Below are positions 54,024 through 62,105 of a DNA stretch of 64,000 nt, piece after piece. Each line of letters begins with the position of its first letter. Within the stretch, counting starts at the first letter, position 1. Origin of the DNA: Leifsonia shinshuensis (GTDB lineage Bacteria; Actinomycetota; Actinomycetes; Actinomycetales; Microbacteriaceae); the NCBI RefSeq assembly GCF_031456835.1, contig NZ_JAVDVK010000001.1, positions 372,001-436,000 on the forward strand, in the 5' to 3' direction. Below the pieces are notes generated by a model. The model saw only the letters and a program-made list of their open reading frames with translations. It ran no database searches and was not told where the DNA came from. A program made the position numbers and the translations under genes.

Positions 54024-55178
54024 ATGCGCACCGCGATCGTGGGCGCCGTGCTCCTCGTGCTCGGCGGCATCGCCGTGGCGACGGGCCTGCTGCCCGTCCC
54101 GGAGGCCGTCGAACTGTGGGACCGCGTGTGGCCCATCCTGCTCTTCGTGATCGCCATCACGGTCGTGACGGAACTGGCCGCCGAGGCCGGCGTCTTCACC
54201 ATCCTCGCGCAGCAGACCGCCCGGTGGGGGCGCGGACGCGCCTGGGTGCTGTGGCTGCTGGTGGTGCTGGTCGCCGCGCTCAGCACCATCTTCCTGTCGC
54301 TGGACACGACGGCCGTGCTGCTCACCCCGGTCGTCATCGTGATGGCGCGTCACGCCGGGATCAACCCGCTGCCGTTCGCCCTCACCACGGTGTGGATGGC
54401 GAACGCCGGGTCGCTCCTGCTGCCCGTGTCGAACCTCACGAACCTGCTGGCCCAGCACGCGATGGGGGATCCGACCCCGGCCGCGTTCGCCGCGCTGATG
54501 CTGGCCCCGGCGCTGGTCGCGATGATCGTGCCGATGATCGTGGTGTTCGTGATCGCCCGCAAGTTCCTGCTCGTGCGCTACGAGACCGGGGAGGAGGACG
54601 GGATCGAGGACCCCATCCTGTTCTGGGTGTCGGCCGCGGTCGTCGTCGCGCTCATCCCGCTGCTCGTCTCCGGCCTGCCGGTCTGGCTGCCGACCAGCAT
54701 CGCGGCCCTGGTGCTCATCGCGCTGTTCCTCGTGCGACGCCGGTCGGTCGTGCGGTTCGGGCTGCTGCCGTGGCAGCTGGTGCTGCTCGCCTCCGGGCTG
54801 TTCCTGTTCATCGAGGCGCTGCACTCGGCCGGGCTCGGGACGATCATGGCGGTCATCTCGGGCACCGGCGAGTCCCCGCTGGCCCTGCTGCGGCTCTCGC
54901 TCACCGGTCTGGTCGGCGCCAACGCGATCGACAACCTGCCGGCGTACCTCGCTCTGGAGCCCGTCGCGACGAGTCCGGCGCGGCTGGCCGCGCTCCTGAT
55001 CGGCGTGAACGCCGGTCCGCTGATCACGCCGTGGGCGTCGCTCGCGACGTTGCTCTGGCACCAGCGACTGACGTCGTTCGACGTGGAGATCCGCTGGAGC
55101 CGCTACATGCTCCTCGGCCTGATCGTTGCGCCGGTGACGGTCGTGCTCGCGACGCTCGCCCTCTCCGCCACGCTGTAG
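54024..55178 (+). CDS. ArsB/SLC13-type ion permease (384 aa)
   Basis: Member of the ion-transporter superfamily including ArsB arsenite carriers. About ten segments; STIFLSLDTTAVLLTPVVIVMARHAGINPLPFALTTVWMANAGSLLLPVSNLTNLL contains the first re-entrant/hairpin region and NAIDNLPAYLAL the second. No arsR, arsC or other arsenic gene is adjacent, so substrate is uncertain. ATG at 54024 with GGGAGGAGGAGG directly upstream. Confidence 0.83.
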   Translation: MRTAIVGAVLLVLGGIAVATGLLPVPEAVELWDRVWPILLFVIAITVVTELAAEAGVFTILAQQTARWGRGRAWVLWLLVVLVAALSTIFLSLDTTAVLLTPVVIVMARHAGINPLPFALTTVWMANAGSLLLPVSNLTNLLAQHAMGDPTPAAFAALMLAPALVAMIVPMIVVFVIARKFLLVRYETGEEDGIEDPILFWVSAAVVVALIPLLVSGLPVWLPTSIAALVLIALFLVRRRSVVRFGLLPWQLVLLASGLFLFIEALHSAGLGTIMAVISGTGESPLALLRLSLTGLVGANAIDNLPAYLALEPVATSPARLAALLIGVNAGPLITPWASLATLLWHQRLTSFDVEIRWSRYMLLGLIVAPVTVVLATLALSATL

Positions 55179-55200
55179 CTGCGCGCCCGCCCGGCCGGTC

Positions 55201-55260
55201 ATCGAGGGGCCGCAACACGCCGTTATCCCGCCGGGATAACGGCGTGTTGCGCCCCTCGAT
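55201..55260. repeat. 60-bp near-perfect palindrome between convergent genes
   Basis: Left arm ATCGAGGGG then GCAACACGCCGTTATCCCG; the right arm is its reverse complement except for one extra C after ATCGAGGGGC on the left. Central loop GCC. The stem is about 28 bp. It sits between the stops of the ArsB-like gene (55178) and the Pip gene (55287). With no T tracts it is a bidirectional terminator only if factor-assisted; it could also be a dispersed repeat. Confidence 0.75.
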
Positions 55261-55286
55261 CGCGGCGCGCGGGGCGGGGCCCGCGG

Positions 55287-57263
55287 CTACTCGGCGGGGA
55301 GCAGCTGCGCGGCGTTGACGACGCGGCGGCGGGCCACCGCGATCAGCGCGACGGCGAAGCCGAACGCCGCCCACAGCAGCAGCCCGCCCAGGCCGCGCCA
55401 CGCATCCGCCGAGCCGTCGATCGCGCCCTGGAGGGCAGTGATGGCGGGGGAGGTCGGCAGCCACGGCAGTGCCGCATCGAAGAACGTCGGGGCGGTCGAC
55501 ACGATGCCGGAGGCGAGCGTCACCACCACGACCAGCATCGACAGGAACCGCCCGACGCCGCCGAGCAGCGCCACGAGGCCGTGGTTGACGGCGGCGAACG
55601 CGATCCCGGCCGCCGCCGCCAGGGCGGCGAAGCCGAACCAGTGGCCCACGTCCAGCCCGAGGGCGGGAGCCATGACCGCGGACACGAGCACGCCCTGCGC
55701 CACGCCGAGCACCGCCGCCGGGACGAACCCGTCGAGCGCGATGAGCCCGGCGGCGCGCGCGGTCAGCAGCGCACGGCGCGACAGCGCCTGCAGCACGAGG
55801 AACGTCGCCAGAGCGCCGAGCCACAGCGCGACGGAGGCGAACAGCGGGATGCTGGAGGTGCCGAACGCGGTCGTGCCGGACGCCTTCTGCGTGACCGGCT
55901 GCGCGGCGACATCCGCCAGGCTCTTCCGTTCGCTGGTGTCGTAGCTCGGGAGCTGCTTCACCGCCGAGTGCAGGCCCGTAGCGAGCGAGGAGGCGCCCGA
56001 CGCGGACTGGTCGGCGCCGGAGGCGAGCGCCGGGATGCCGTCGCTCAGCTGCTGCACGCCGGTCGCGAACTGCTGCGCACCGTCCGCCGACTGGGAGGCG
56101 CCGGAGGCGAGCTGCTGCGCGCCGGACGCCGACTGGGCGGTGCCGGAGGCGAGCTGCTGCGCCCCGGACGCCGACTGGGCGATGCCGTTCGTGAGCGCCG
56201 GCATCCCCGCCGCGAGCTGCTGCGTGCCGCCCGCGACCGTCGAGGCCAGGCCGGTGAGGCTCGGGTTCCCGCCCTGCGGGGTGGTCATGCCGGCACGCGT
56301 CTGCGCGATGCCCTCGCAGGTCGGGTCGAGCGCGCCGTGCGCTGCGACGCAGCCGTTGTACAGCTCACCGAGCCCGTCCGCGGTCTTCTGCACGCCGGCG
56401 GAGACGCCCGCAGCGCCGGCGGCGAGCTGCTGCGTCTGCGCCGGCAGGCCGGAGGTGCTCTGCTGCAGGGTCGTCAGGCCACCGGCCAGCGAACCGGCGC
56501 CGCCCGACAGCTGCTGGAGGCCATCGGCCAGGCCCGAGGTGCCGTCGGACAGCTGCGAGATGCCGCTCGCCAGCGACGATGCGCCGGTCGACAGCTGCGC
56601 GGCGCCGTCGGCCAGCTGGTGGGTGCCGCTCGCCAGCTGCACCAGGCCGCCGGAGAGCTGGTCGGCTCCGGTCGCGGCCTTGCCGAGCTGCTCGCCGAGG
56701 GTGTTGAAGCCGACGTAGACGTTCGCGATGTATGTGGAGGTGAGCTGCTTGTTCAGCACGGAGGTCGCCGTGGTCGTGACCGCCTGGCTGATCGCCGGGT
56801 CCACCAGCTTCGACTCCGGGCTGGTGCGCACGTCGATGGTCGCCTGCGTGGCGTCGGCGGCCGCCCCGGCGGTCGAGGTCGCCGCCTTCGAGAAGTTCTC
56901 CGGGATGGTCACCACAGAGACGTACTCGCCGCTCGCGAGGCCCTTGTCCGCATCCTTCTTGTCGCTCAGCACCCAGGTGAAGTTGTCGTTCGCGCTGTCG
57001 AGGAGCCCGGCGGACAGCTGACGTCCGAGCGGTACCGTCTGTCCGTTGACCTTCACCGGCTGGTCGAGGTTCACCACCGCCGCCTTGACGTCGTGGAGGC
57101 GCTCGGTCGGATTCCACAGCGCCCAGACGAGGAGGCCGCCGATGACGATCGGCACGAGCAGGATGCCGACGATCGTCAGCCAGGTGACGCGCTTGTCGGA
57201 GCGCATCCGCTCCAGCGAGAACAGGGAGCGGGGACGGCGGAGTGAGGATGTTGGCGTGGTCAT
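55287..57263 (-). CDS. YhgE/Pip family membrane protein
   Basis: Large envelope protein of the ABC-2/Pip family, related to phage-infection protein. One N-terminal segment (WLTIVGILLVPIVIGGLLVWAL), an external domain with the Pip core LHDVKAAVVNLDQPV, a long coiled stretch (about 205-455) of heptad-like LxxGxxxLxxG repeats (ASGAQQLASGTAQS), and five C-terminal segments. Length 658 aa. ATG overlaps the MMPL stop by one base (TGATG), so they are a two-gene operon. Family members help secretion of ESX or other substrates or cell-envelope export. Confidence 0.9.
   Translation of the reverse strand: MTTPTSSLRRPRSLFSLERMRSDKRVTWLTIVGILLVPIVIGGLLVWALWNPTERLHDVKAAVVNLDQPVKVNGQTVPLGRQLSAGLLDSANDNFTWVLSDKKDADKGLASGEYVSVVTIPENFSKAATSTAGAAADATQATIDVRTSPESKLVDPAISQAVTTTATSVLNKQLTSTYIANVYVGFNTLGEQLGKAATGADQLSGGLVQLASGTHQLADGAAQLSTGASSLASGISQLSDGTSGLADGLQQLSGGAGSLAGGLTTLQQSTSGLPAQTQQLAAGAAGVSAGVQKTADGLGELYNGCVAAHGALDPTCEGIAQTRAGMTTPQGGNPSLTGLASTVAGGTQQLAAGMPALTNGIAQSASGAQQLASGTAQSASGAQQLASGASQSADGAQQFATGVQQLSDGIPALASGADQSASGASSLATGLHSAVKQLPSYDTSERKSLADVAAQPVTQKASGTTAFGTSSIPLFASVALWLGALATFLVLQALSRRALLTARAAGLIALDGFVPAAVLGVAQGVLVSAVMAPALGLDVGHWFGFAALAAAAGIAFAAVNHGLVALLGGVGRFLSMLVVVVTLASGIVSTAPTFFDAALPWLPTSPAITALQGAIDGSADAWRGLGGLLLWAAFGFAVALIAVARRRVVNAAQLLPAE
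56058..56183 (-). repeat. Three 42-bp tandem repeats within the Pip gene
   Basis: Copies at 56058-56099, 56100-56141 and 56142-56183; the last two differ at two positions, the first is more diverged. Each encodes 14 residues (two heptads) of the coiled stretch, so copy number may vary between strains without breaking the frame. Confidence 0.7.
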
Positions 57264-60214
57264 CAGGCGTTGGTCTTCTCGAGGTGGGCGCCGTGCTCGG
57301 CGCGGTCGGTGTCGGTGAGGTCGGTGGCGGCGTCCGGACGCGTGCGGCGGCCGCGGGGCTCGCCGTCGAGGTCGACGGCGGTGGGCTCCACCGCCTCCGG
57401 GAGCAGGTCGTCGAGGCCGGACGGATCGACGCAGCTCACCACCAGGACGAACGGGCGCTCTTCGACCCGCGCCCGGCTGAGGGCGGCGGTCAGCTCGGCG
57501 CGGATGCGCCGGCGCTCGACCGGGTCGGTGACGCCGTCGACGCCGTCGAGGGCGAGCAGCTGCGGGCGGCTGGCGAGGGCGCGGCGGAGGTCGTCCACCG
57601 GGGTCTCGGCCGTGTCCAGCCGCACCATGGAGGTGCGCGAGCGGACGGCGGCGCCGCGCGTGGGCAGCACGAAGCCGGCGACCTTCACGGTCCCGCCGTC
57701 GATGCGCGTGCGGCCCGTGATGGCCATGAGCAGCGCGAGCGCCGCGGTGCGATCGCCGCCGTGCACGACCAGCACCTCGCCGTCGCCGAGCCGGAACGAC
57801 ACGTCGCCGACCAGCTTCCGCGAGCGCGCGCTGACGCCCAGGCCCTCGGCCGCCGCGACGTCGCGGGCGCCGGCCTCCGGCCAGTCGGCCAGCTCCAGCT
57901 CCTTCTGCAGGCCGTCGCCCTCCACGTCGAACGACGGCAGGATACGGTCCAGCCAGCGCGGCATCCACCACGCCTTCTCGCCGAGCAGCTGGAGCACGGC
58001 GGGGACGAGCGTCATGCGGACGATGAAGGCGTCGACGAACACACCCACGGCGAGCCCCAACGCGATCGGCTTGATCGAGGCGTCGCCTTCCGGCACGAAC
58101 GCCGCGAAGACGGAGATCATGATGATCGCCGCGGCCGTGACGACCTTCGCCGAGCCCACGAACCCGCTCTGGATGGCGCGGCGCGCGTTGCCGCCGTGCA
58201 CGTAGTCCTCGCGGATGCGGCTGACCAGGAAGACCTCGTAGTCCATGGCGAGGCCGAACAGCACGCCCATCAGGATGATCGGCATGAACGAGATGATCGG
58301 GCCCGTCTTGTCGACGTGCATGACATCCGACAGCCAGCCCCACTCGAACACGGCCGTGACCGCGCCGAACGCCGCGCCGACGGACAGCAGGTAGCCGAGG
58401 GCCGCCTTGATGGGCACCGCGATCGACCGGAACACCATCGTGAGCAGGATGAGCGAGAGCCCGACCACGAGCACGCCGAAGGGAAGGAGCGCCCCGGCCA
58501 GCCGCGACGACACGTCGATCTGCGCGGCCGTGTTGCCGGTGACCTTCAGGTCGACGCCGTACTCGTCGAGGAAGTGCTGGTGCTTGGAGCGGATCTCGGC
58601 GACCAGGTCGGCCGTCTTCTGGTCGTTCGGGCCGGTGGTCGGCACCACCTGGACGATCCCGGTGTCGGCGGTCGCGTTCGGAGTGGCGAGCGGCACGGAG
58701 GCGACGCCGGGGAGCTCTGCGATCTCGTCGCCGATCTTGGTCATCAGACCGACGGGGTCCGTGCTCTGGATGATGGACCCGGTGACGATGAGGGGGCCGT
58801 TGTAGCCGGGGCCGAAGTGCTCGGAGACCAGGTCGTAGGCGATGCGTGCGGGCTTGCCCTCCGGCTGCGACCCGGCGTCCGGCAGCGCCAGCCGCAGCTG
58901 GAGCGCGGGCAGCGCGGCGACGCCGAGCGCGATGACGACGGCCACGACGGTGACGATCGGGATGCGCGTGACCACGCGGACCCACCCGCGGAAGAACCCG
59001 GGCGGGATCTCGGCGGTCGCGGCGTGGGTGAAGGACGGAGCGGCGGAGGTCGGTTCGGCGGGGCCGGAGTCGGCCACAGCGCCGGCGACAGCGCCGGCGT
59101 CAGCGCCGGCGTCAGCGCCGGCGTCGTCGGCGTCGTCCCGTCCGGCGGAGGCTGCCGCCGCCCGCTTCGCCTCCCGGGCGGCCTTCCGCCGCCCCGGGGT
59201 GAGCCGCGCCCCGGCGAAGCCGAGCAGCGCGGGCGTCAGGGTCAGGGCGACCAGCACGGCGACGAAGACCGCGACCGACGCGGCGATGCCCATCGTCGTC
59301 AGGAACGGTATGCCCGCGACGGCGAGCCCGGCGAGCGCGATGATCACAGTGATGCCCGCGAACAGCACCGCGGAGCCGGCCGTCGCGACGGCCCGCGCGG
59401 TCGACTCCTCCGGGGGGACCCCCGATTTCAGCTGGCCCTGATGCCTCGAGATGATGAAGAGCGAGTAGTCGATGCCGACCGCCAGGCCGAGCATGAGGGC
59501 GAGCATCGGCGTCGTGGACGAGATCGAGCCGAACAGCGTCGCGATGAAGATCAGGCACATCGAGATCGCGACGCCCAGCAGCGCGGTGAGCAGCGGCATC
59601 CCGGCGGCGAGGAACGATCCGAAGGTCACGATGAGCACGACGAGCGCGATCCCGACGCCGATGAGCTCGACCGCGGAGAGCGTCGGCAGGTTCTGCGAGA
59701 AGAGCTGACCGCCGACCGCGGACTTCGAACCGTCCGGCAGCTGCTTGGCCAGGTCGGCGCCCGCATCCTTGATCGCCGTCTTGGTGTCGTCGGTGACCGT
59801 GGTCATCTGGCCCTTCAGCTGGACCGTGATGATCGCCGCCGAGCGGTCGTCCGAGATGAGGTTCTTGACCTGGGCGGAGTAGGGCGAGCTCACGCCCGAG
59901 ACGCCCGGGATGTCCTTGACCGCATCCACCGTGTCCTCGATGGGCTGCTTGATGTCGCTGTCATCGACCGTCGTGCCGTCGGGCGCCACCACGACGATCT
60001 GCGCCGACGTGCCGCTGACCTGCGGGAAGGTGCGGCTGAGCGTGTCGAGCGCCTCCTGGGACTCGGTACCCGGGATGCTGAAGCTGTTGTCCGTGCCCTG
60101 GTTGAACAGCAGGGCGCCGCCGCCGAGGAGGGCGAGGAGGCCGATCCAGACGATCACGACCAGAGCGCGGGCGCGGTAGGCCCACCGGCCGACCGAGTAC
60201 AGGAGCGATGACAC
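57263..60214 (-). CDS. MMPL family transporter with fused degenerate ABC-ATPase-like domain (983 aa)
   Basis: RND-superfamily exporter (MmpL type) of lipids or small molecules. Residues 1-770 hold about twelve segments, two external domains and conserved parts such as GLAVGIDYSLFIISRHQ and GVLFGLAMDYEVFLVSRI. The cytoplasmic loop after segment 6 has a 12-bp tandem repeat. Residues 790-945 resemble an ABC nucleotide-binding domain (GDVSFRLGDGEVLVVHGG, ALLMAITGRTRIDGGTVKVAG, QLLALDGVDGV), but the Walker A lysine is missing (GGDRTAALA). GTG at 60214 follows GGAG by 5 nt. Divergent from a TetR gene with two operators between. Confidence 0.9.
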   Translation of the reverse strand: MSSLLYSVGRWAYRARALVVIVWIGLLALLGGGALLFNQGTDNSFSIPGTESQEALDTLSRTFPQVSGTSAQIVVVAPDGTTVDDSDIKQPIEDTVDAVKDIPGVSGVSSPYSAQVKNLISDDRSAAIITVQLKGQMTTVTDDTKTAIKDAGADLAKQLPDGSKSAVGGQLFSQNLPTLSAVELIGVGIALVVLIVTFGSFLAAGMPLLTALLGVAISMCLIFIATLFGSISSTTPMLALMLGLAVGIDYSLFIISRHQGQLKSGVPPEESTARAVATAGSAVLFAGITVIIALAGLAVAGIPFLTTMGIAASVAVFVAVLVALTLTPALLGFAGARLTPGRRKAAREAKRAAAASAGRDDADDAGADAGADAGAVAGAVADSGPAEPTSAAPSFTHAATAEIPPGFFRGWVRVVTRIPIVTVVAVVIALGVAALPALQLRLALPDAGSQPEGKPARIAYDLVSEHFGPGYNGPLIVTGSIIQSTDPVGLMTKIGDEIAELPGVASVPLATPNATADTGIVQVVPTTGPNDQKTADLVAEIRSKHQHFLDEYGVDLKVTGNTAAQIDVSSRLAGALLPFGVLVVGLSLILLTMVFRSIAVPIKAALGYLLSVGAAFGAVTAVFEWGWLSDVMHVDKTGPIISFMPIILMGVLFGLAMDYEVFLVSRIREDYVHGGNARRAIQSGFVGSAKVVTAAAIIMISVFAAFVPEGDASIKPIALGLAVGVFVDAFIVRMTLVPAVLQLLGEKAWWMPRWLDRILPSFDVEGDGLQKELELADWPEAGARDVAAAEGLGVSARSRKLVGDVSFRLGDGEVLVVHGGDRTAALALLMAITGRTRIDGGTVKVAGFVLPTRGAAVRSRTSMVRLDTAETPVDDLRRALASRPQLLALDGVDGVTDPVERRRIRAELTAALSRARVEERPFVLVVSCVDPSGLDDLLPEAVEPTAVDLDGEPRGRRTRPDAATDLTDTDRAEHGAHLEKTNA
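59077..59124 (-). repeat. Four 12-bp tandem repeats in the MMPL gene
   Basis: CAGCGCCGGCGT units (the first ending GA) at 59077-59124 encode a low-complexity DAGA run in the central cytoplasmic loop; likely unstable in copy number. Confidence 0.65.
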
Positions 60215-60257
60215 GGGTTCTCCAGTGGGTGAGTACCGAAAGCGACGACAGGGATTC

Positions 60258-60306
60258 GATACATCCTTGTATCCGTACAGAACCGTATCGGATACACTGC
60301 TGTATC
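60258..60306. promoter_or_regulatory. Twin TetR-type operators GATACA-N4-TGTATC
   Basis: Two perfect 16-bp palindromes, GATACATCCTTGTATC (60258-60273) and GATACACTGCTGTATC (60291-60306), share arms but differ in the centre. Their centres are 33 bp apart, about three helix turns, so bound dimers would face the same side. Between them GTATC-G-GATAC (60285-60295) adds a further half-site pairing. They cover the divergent MMPL and tetR promoters; TACACT (60293-60298) is a possible -10 box for tetR. Confidence 0.8.
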
Positions 60307-60333
60307 GAAAGTAGGATTCAGGAAGGTTTCAGC

Positions 60334-61020
60334 TTGGAAAGCACGACTCTCAGTGAGGCGGTCCCGGCCGACGGACGCGAGGACGCGCCCGCCGAATCCG
60401 CGCGTCGGCGGCGCACCCGGGCCCGGCTGCTCGACGCCGCGTTCGAGGTCTTCGCCGACCAGGGCGTGCGCGCCGCCAGCGTCGAGACGATCGCGGAGGC
60501 CGCCGGCTTCACCCGGGGTGCGTTCTACTCGAACTTCTCCAGTAAGGAGGAGCTGTTCTTCGCCCTCATGGAGCGCGAGAAGACGATGCGGCTGGAGCAG
60601 CTGAACTCCGGCGTCGCGCAGTTCCTCACCCCGCTCGTGGGTGAGCACGGCGCCGACCTCGGCGACCAGGAAGTCATCCAGACCATCACGCGCATCCTCG
60701 AGCTGCAGTCCGACGACCGCCGCTGGTGGCTCGTGCAGGCCGAGTTCCAGCTGATGGCGCTGCGCGACCACTCGATCGCCGCCGACTACCTGCGCTACCA
60801 CGACGAGTTCTTCTCGGACCTGACGGAGATCGTCGTGGAGGCGCTCAGCAGCGCCCGGCGCCGGTTCACCATCGACCCGGAGGAGGCGGTACGCGTGATC
60901 GCGGAGCTGTGCGCCAACGGGGAGGCGCGCGCAGTGCTCGCCGACGACCAGCGGACGTTCACGGAGCGGCTGTCCGCCTCCGTCCCCGCCATCCTGCTGG
61001 CGCTCACCGAGCGCATCTGA
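60334..61020 (+). CDS. TetR family transcriptional regulator
   Basis: HTH domain RARLLDAAFEVFADQGVRAASVETIAEAAGFTRGAFYSNFSSKEELFFALM (about 27-76), ligand domain to residue 228. Starts at TTG 60334 after AGGAAGG with 7-nt spacing; the longer frame runs through the operators. It should repress the divergent MMPL/Pip genes and itself through the two palindromes. Low initial similarity to any named TetR; ligand unknown. Confidence 0.9.
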   Translation: MESTTLSEAVPADGREDAPAESARRRRTRARLLDAAFEVFADQGVRAASVETIAEAAGFTRGAFYSNFSSKEELFFALMEREKTMRLEQLNSGVAQFLTPLVGEHGADLGDQEVIQTITRILELQSDDRRWWLVQAEFQLMALRDHSIAADYLRYHDEFFSDLTEIVVEALSSARRRFTIDPEEAVRVIAELCANGEARAVLADDQRTFTERLSASVPAILLALTERI

Positions 61021-61080
61021 CGCCGCGCCGGCCGGCCCGGCACGCACAGCACATCTGAGCGTTCCCCAAGGGTCGCGGGC

Positions 61081-61086
61081 TAGAGT
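61081..61086 (+). promoter_or_regulatory. -10 box TAGAGT, leaderless ATG at 61094
   Basis: TAGAGT followed by 7 nt and ATG. Confidence 0.55.
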
Positions 61087-61093
61087 CTGGGGG

Positions 61094-62008
61094 ATGCGAC
61101 CCGAAGCATCCCGAGACCGCCGCGCGCTGCGCGCCTCCCGCCTGCTCCGTGCCGTCGTCGTCGCGGCCGCCGCCTCCGTCGCCCTCGTGCTGAGCGGCTG
61201 CTCGGGGGCACCAAGCGGCGCCGAGACTCCGGACGCCGCGTCGCGCGCCCAGACGGCCGCTCCCACCCCGACCGCCACGCCCGACCCCTTCCCGAAGGAG
61301 CCGCTGACGCCGGCGACGCGGTACGTCGCGCTGGGTGACTCCTACGCGGCCGGGTTCGGCGGAGGAGCCGAGCAGGGGAAGTGCCGTCTCAGCGCGAACG
61401 GCTACCCGTCCGTCTTCGCGCGGAAGGCGGGCATCGACCTCGTCGTCAACGCCGCGTGCGCGGGCGCGACCACCTCCGACCTGCTCAAGCACCAGCTGAT
61501 CGCGCTCGACGACCGCACGGACCTGGTCACCGTCAGCATCGGCGGGAACGACCTGGGCGTGGCCGAGATCGCGGGGGACTGCGCCGCCGGCAAGGCCGCC
61601 GCCTGCCGCAACGAGGTGACGGCCGCGCTCTCGCTGCTGAATGTCCTGCCCGACCGGCTGCAGACGGTCTACAGCGCCATCGCGCAGGCGGCTCCGAACG
61701 CGCGCATCGTGGTGACCGGGTACACGCTGCTCTACGACGTCTCGGCTCCGGGTGCGCCGGACTTCCAGACCTCCGCGGCGATCAACGCGGCCACGCTGGG
61801 GCTGAACGAGGTCATCCGGCAGGCGGTCGACGACCAGCGCGCGGCGGGCAAGCCGCTCACCTTCCTCCCGGTCGACTTCGCCGGTCACGAGGTCGGCGAT
61901 GCGAAGCCCTGGCTCAACACGACCGGCGCCGATGTCTTCCATCCGACCGCCGCCGGCTACGCCGAGTACGCGAACCGGCTGGTCCAGCTGCTCGGGAGGG
62001 CGCAGTGA
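61094..62008 (+). CDS. SGNH/GDSL lipase-like lipoprotein
   Basis: Lipid-anchored secreted hydrolase of the Streptomyces-lipase-like SGNH branch. Signal peptide with lipobox LVLSGC (Cys about 36), Thr/Pro linker (about 53-66), block I ALGDSYAAG (nucleophile), block III IGGND and a C-terminal DVFHPTAAG with Asp and His. Three cysteines outside the lipobox (GKCRL, AACAG, GDCAAG region) could form disulfides. 304 aa. It stands alone between tetR and otsA. Confidence 0.9.
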   Translation: MRPEASRDRRALRASRLLRAVVVAAAASVALVLSGCSGAPSGAETPDAASRAQTAAPTPTATPDPFPKEPLTPATRYVALGDSYAAGFGGGAEQGKCRLSANGYPSVFARKAGIDLVVNAACAGATTSDLLKHQLIALDDRTDLVTVSIGGNDLGVAEIAGDCAAGKAAACRNEVTAALSLLNVLPDRLQTVYSAIAQAAPNARIVVTGYTLLYDVSAPGAPDFQTSAAINAATLGLNEVIRQAVDDQRAAGKPLTFLPVDFAGHEVGDAKPWLNTTGADVFHPTAAGYAEYANRLVQLLGRAQ

Positions 62009-62055
62009 CGCCGGCCTGACCTGTGCGGCCCCGGGGCCTGGCGGAGGGACGCTGG

Positions 62056-62061
62056 TACCCT
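62056..62061 (+). promoter_or_regulatory. -10 box TACCCT for otsA
   Basis: TACCCT is followed by about 27 nt before GAGGGAG (62089-62095) and another 10 nt before the AUC start. The transcript therefore has a leader with a ribosome site. Confidence 0.4.
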
Positions 62062-62105
62062 GGCTGGTGTCTCACGTCCCGACCTCTCGAGGGAGTTGAC
62101 CCACC

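Noticed and set aside
54024..55178. Arsenic resistance operon
   Set aside because: Only the permease-like gene is present; no arsR, arsC, arsA or acr3 neighbours, so the family name should not be read as function.
57242..60211. 989-aa plus-strand frame opposite the MMPL gene
   Set aside because: Composition is Arg/Gly/Ala/Asp-rich with no fold; it is the antisense frame of a GC-rich gene. The same holds for the long antisense frames at 525-2093, 14501-16825, 36030-39593 and 45735-47750.
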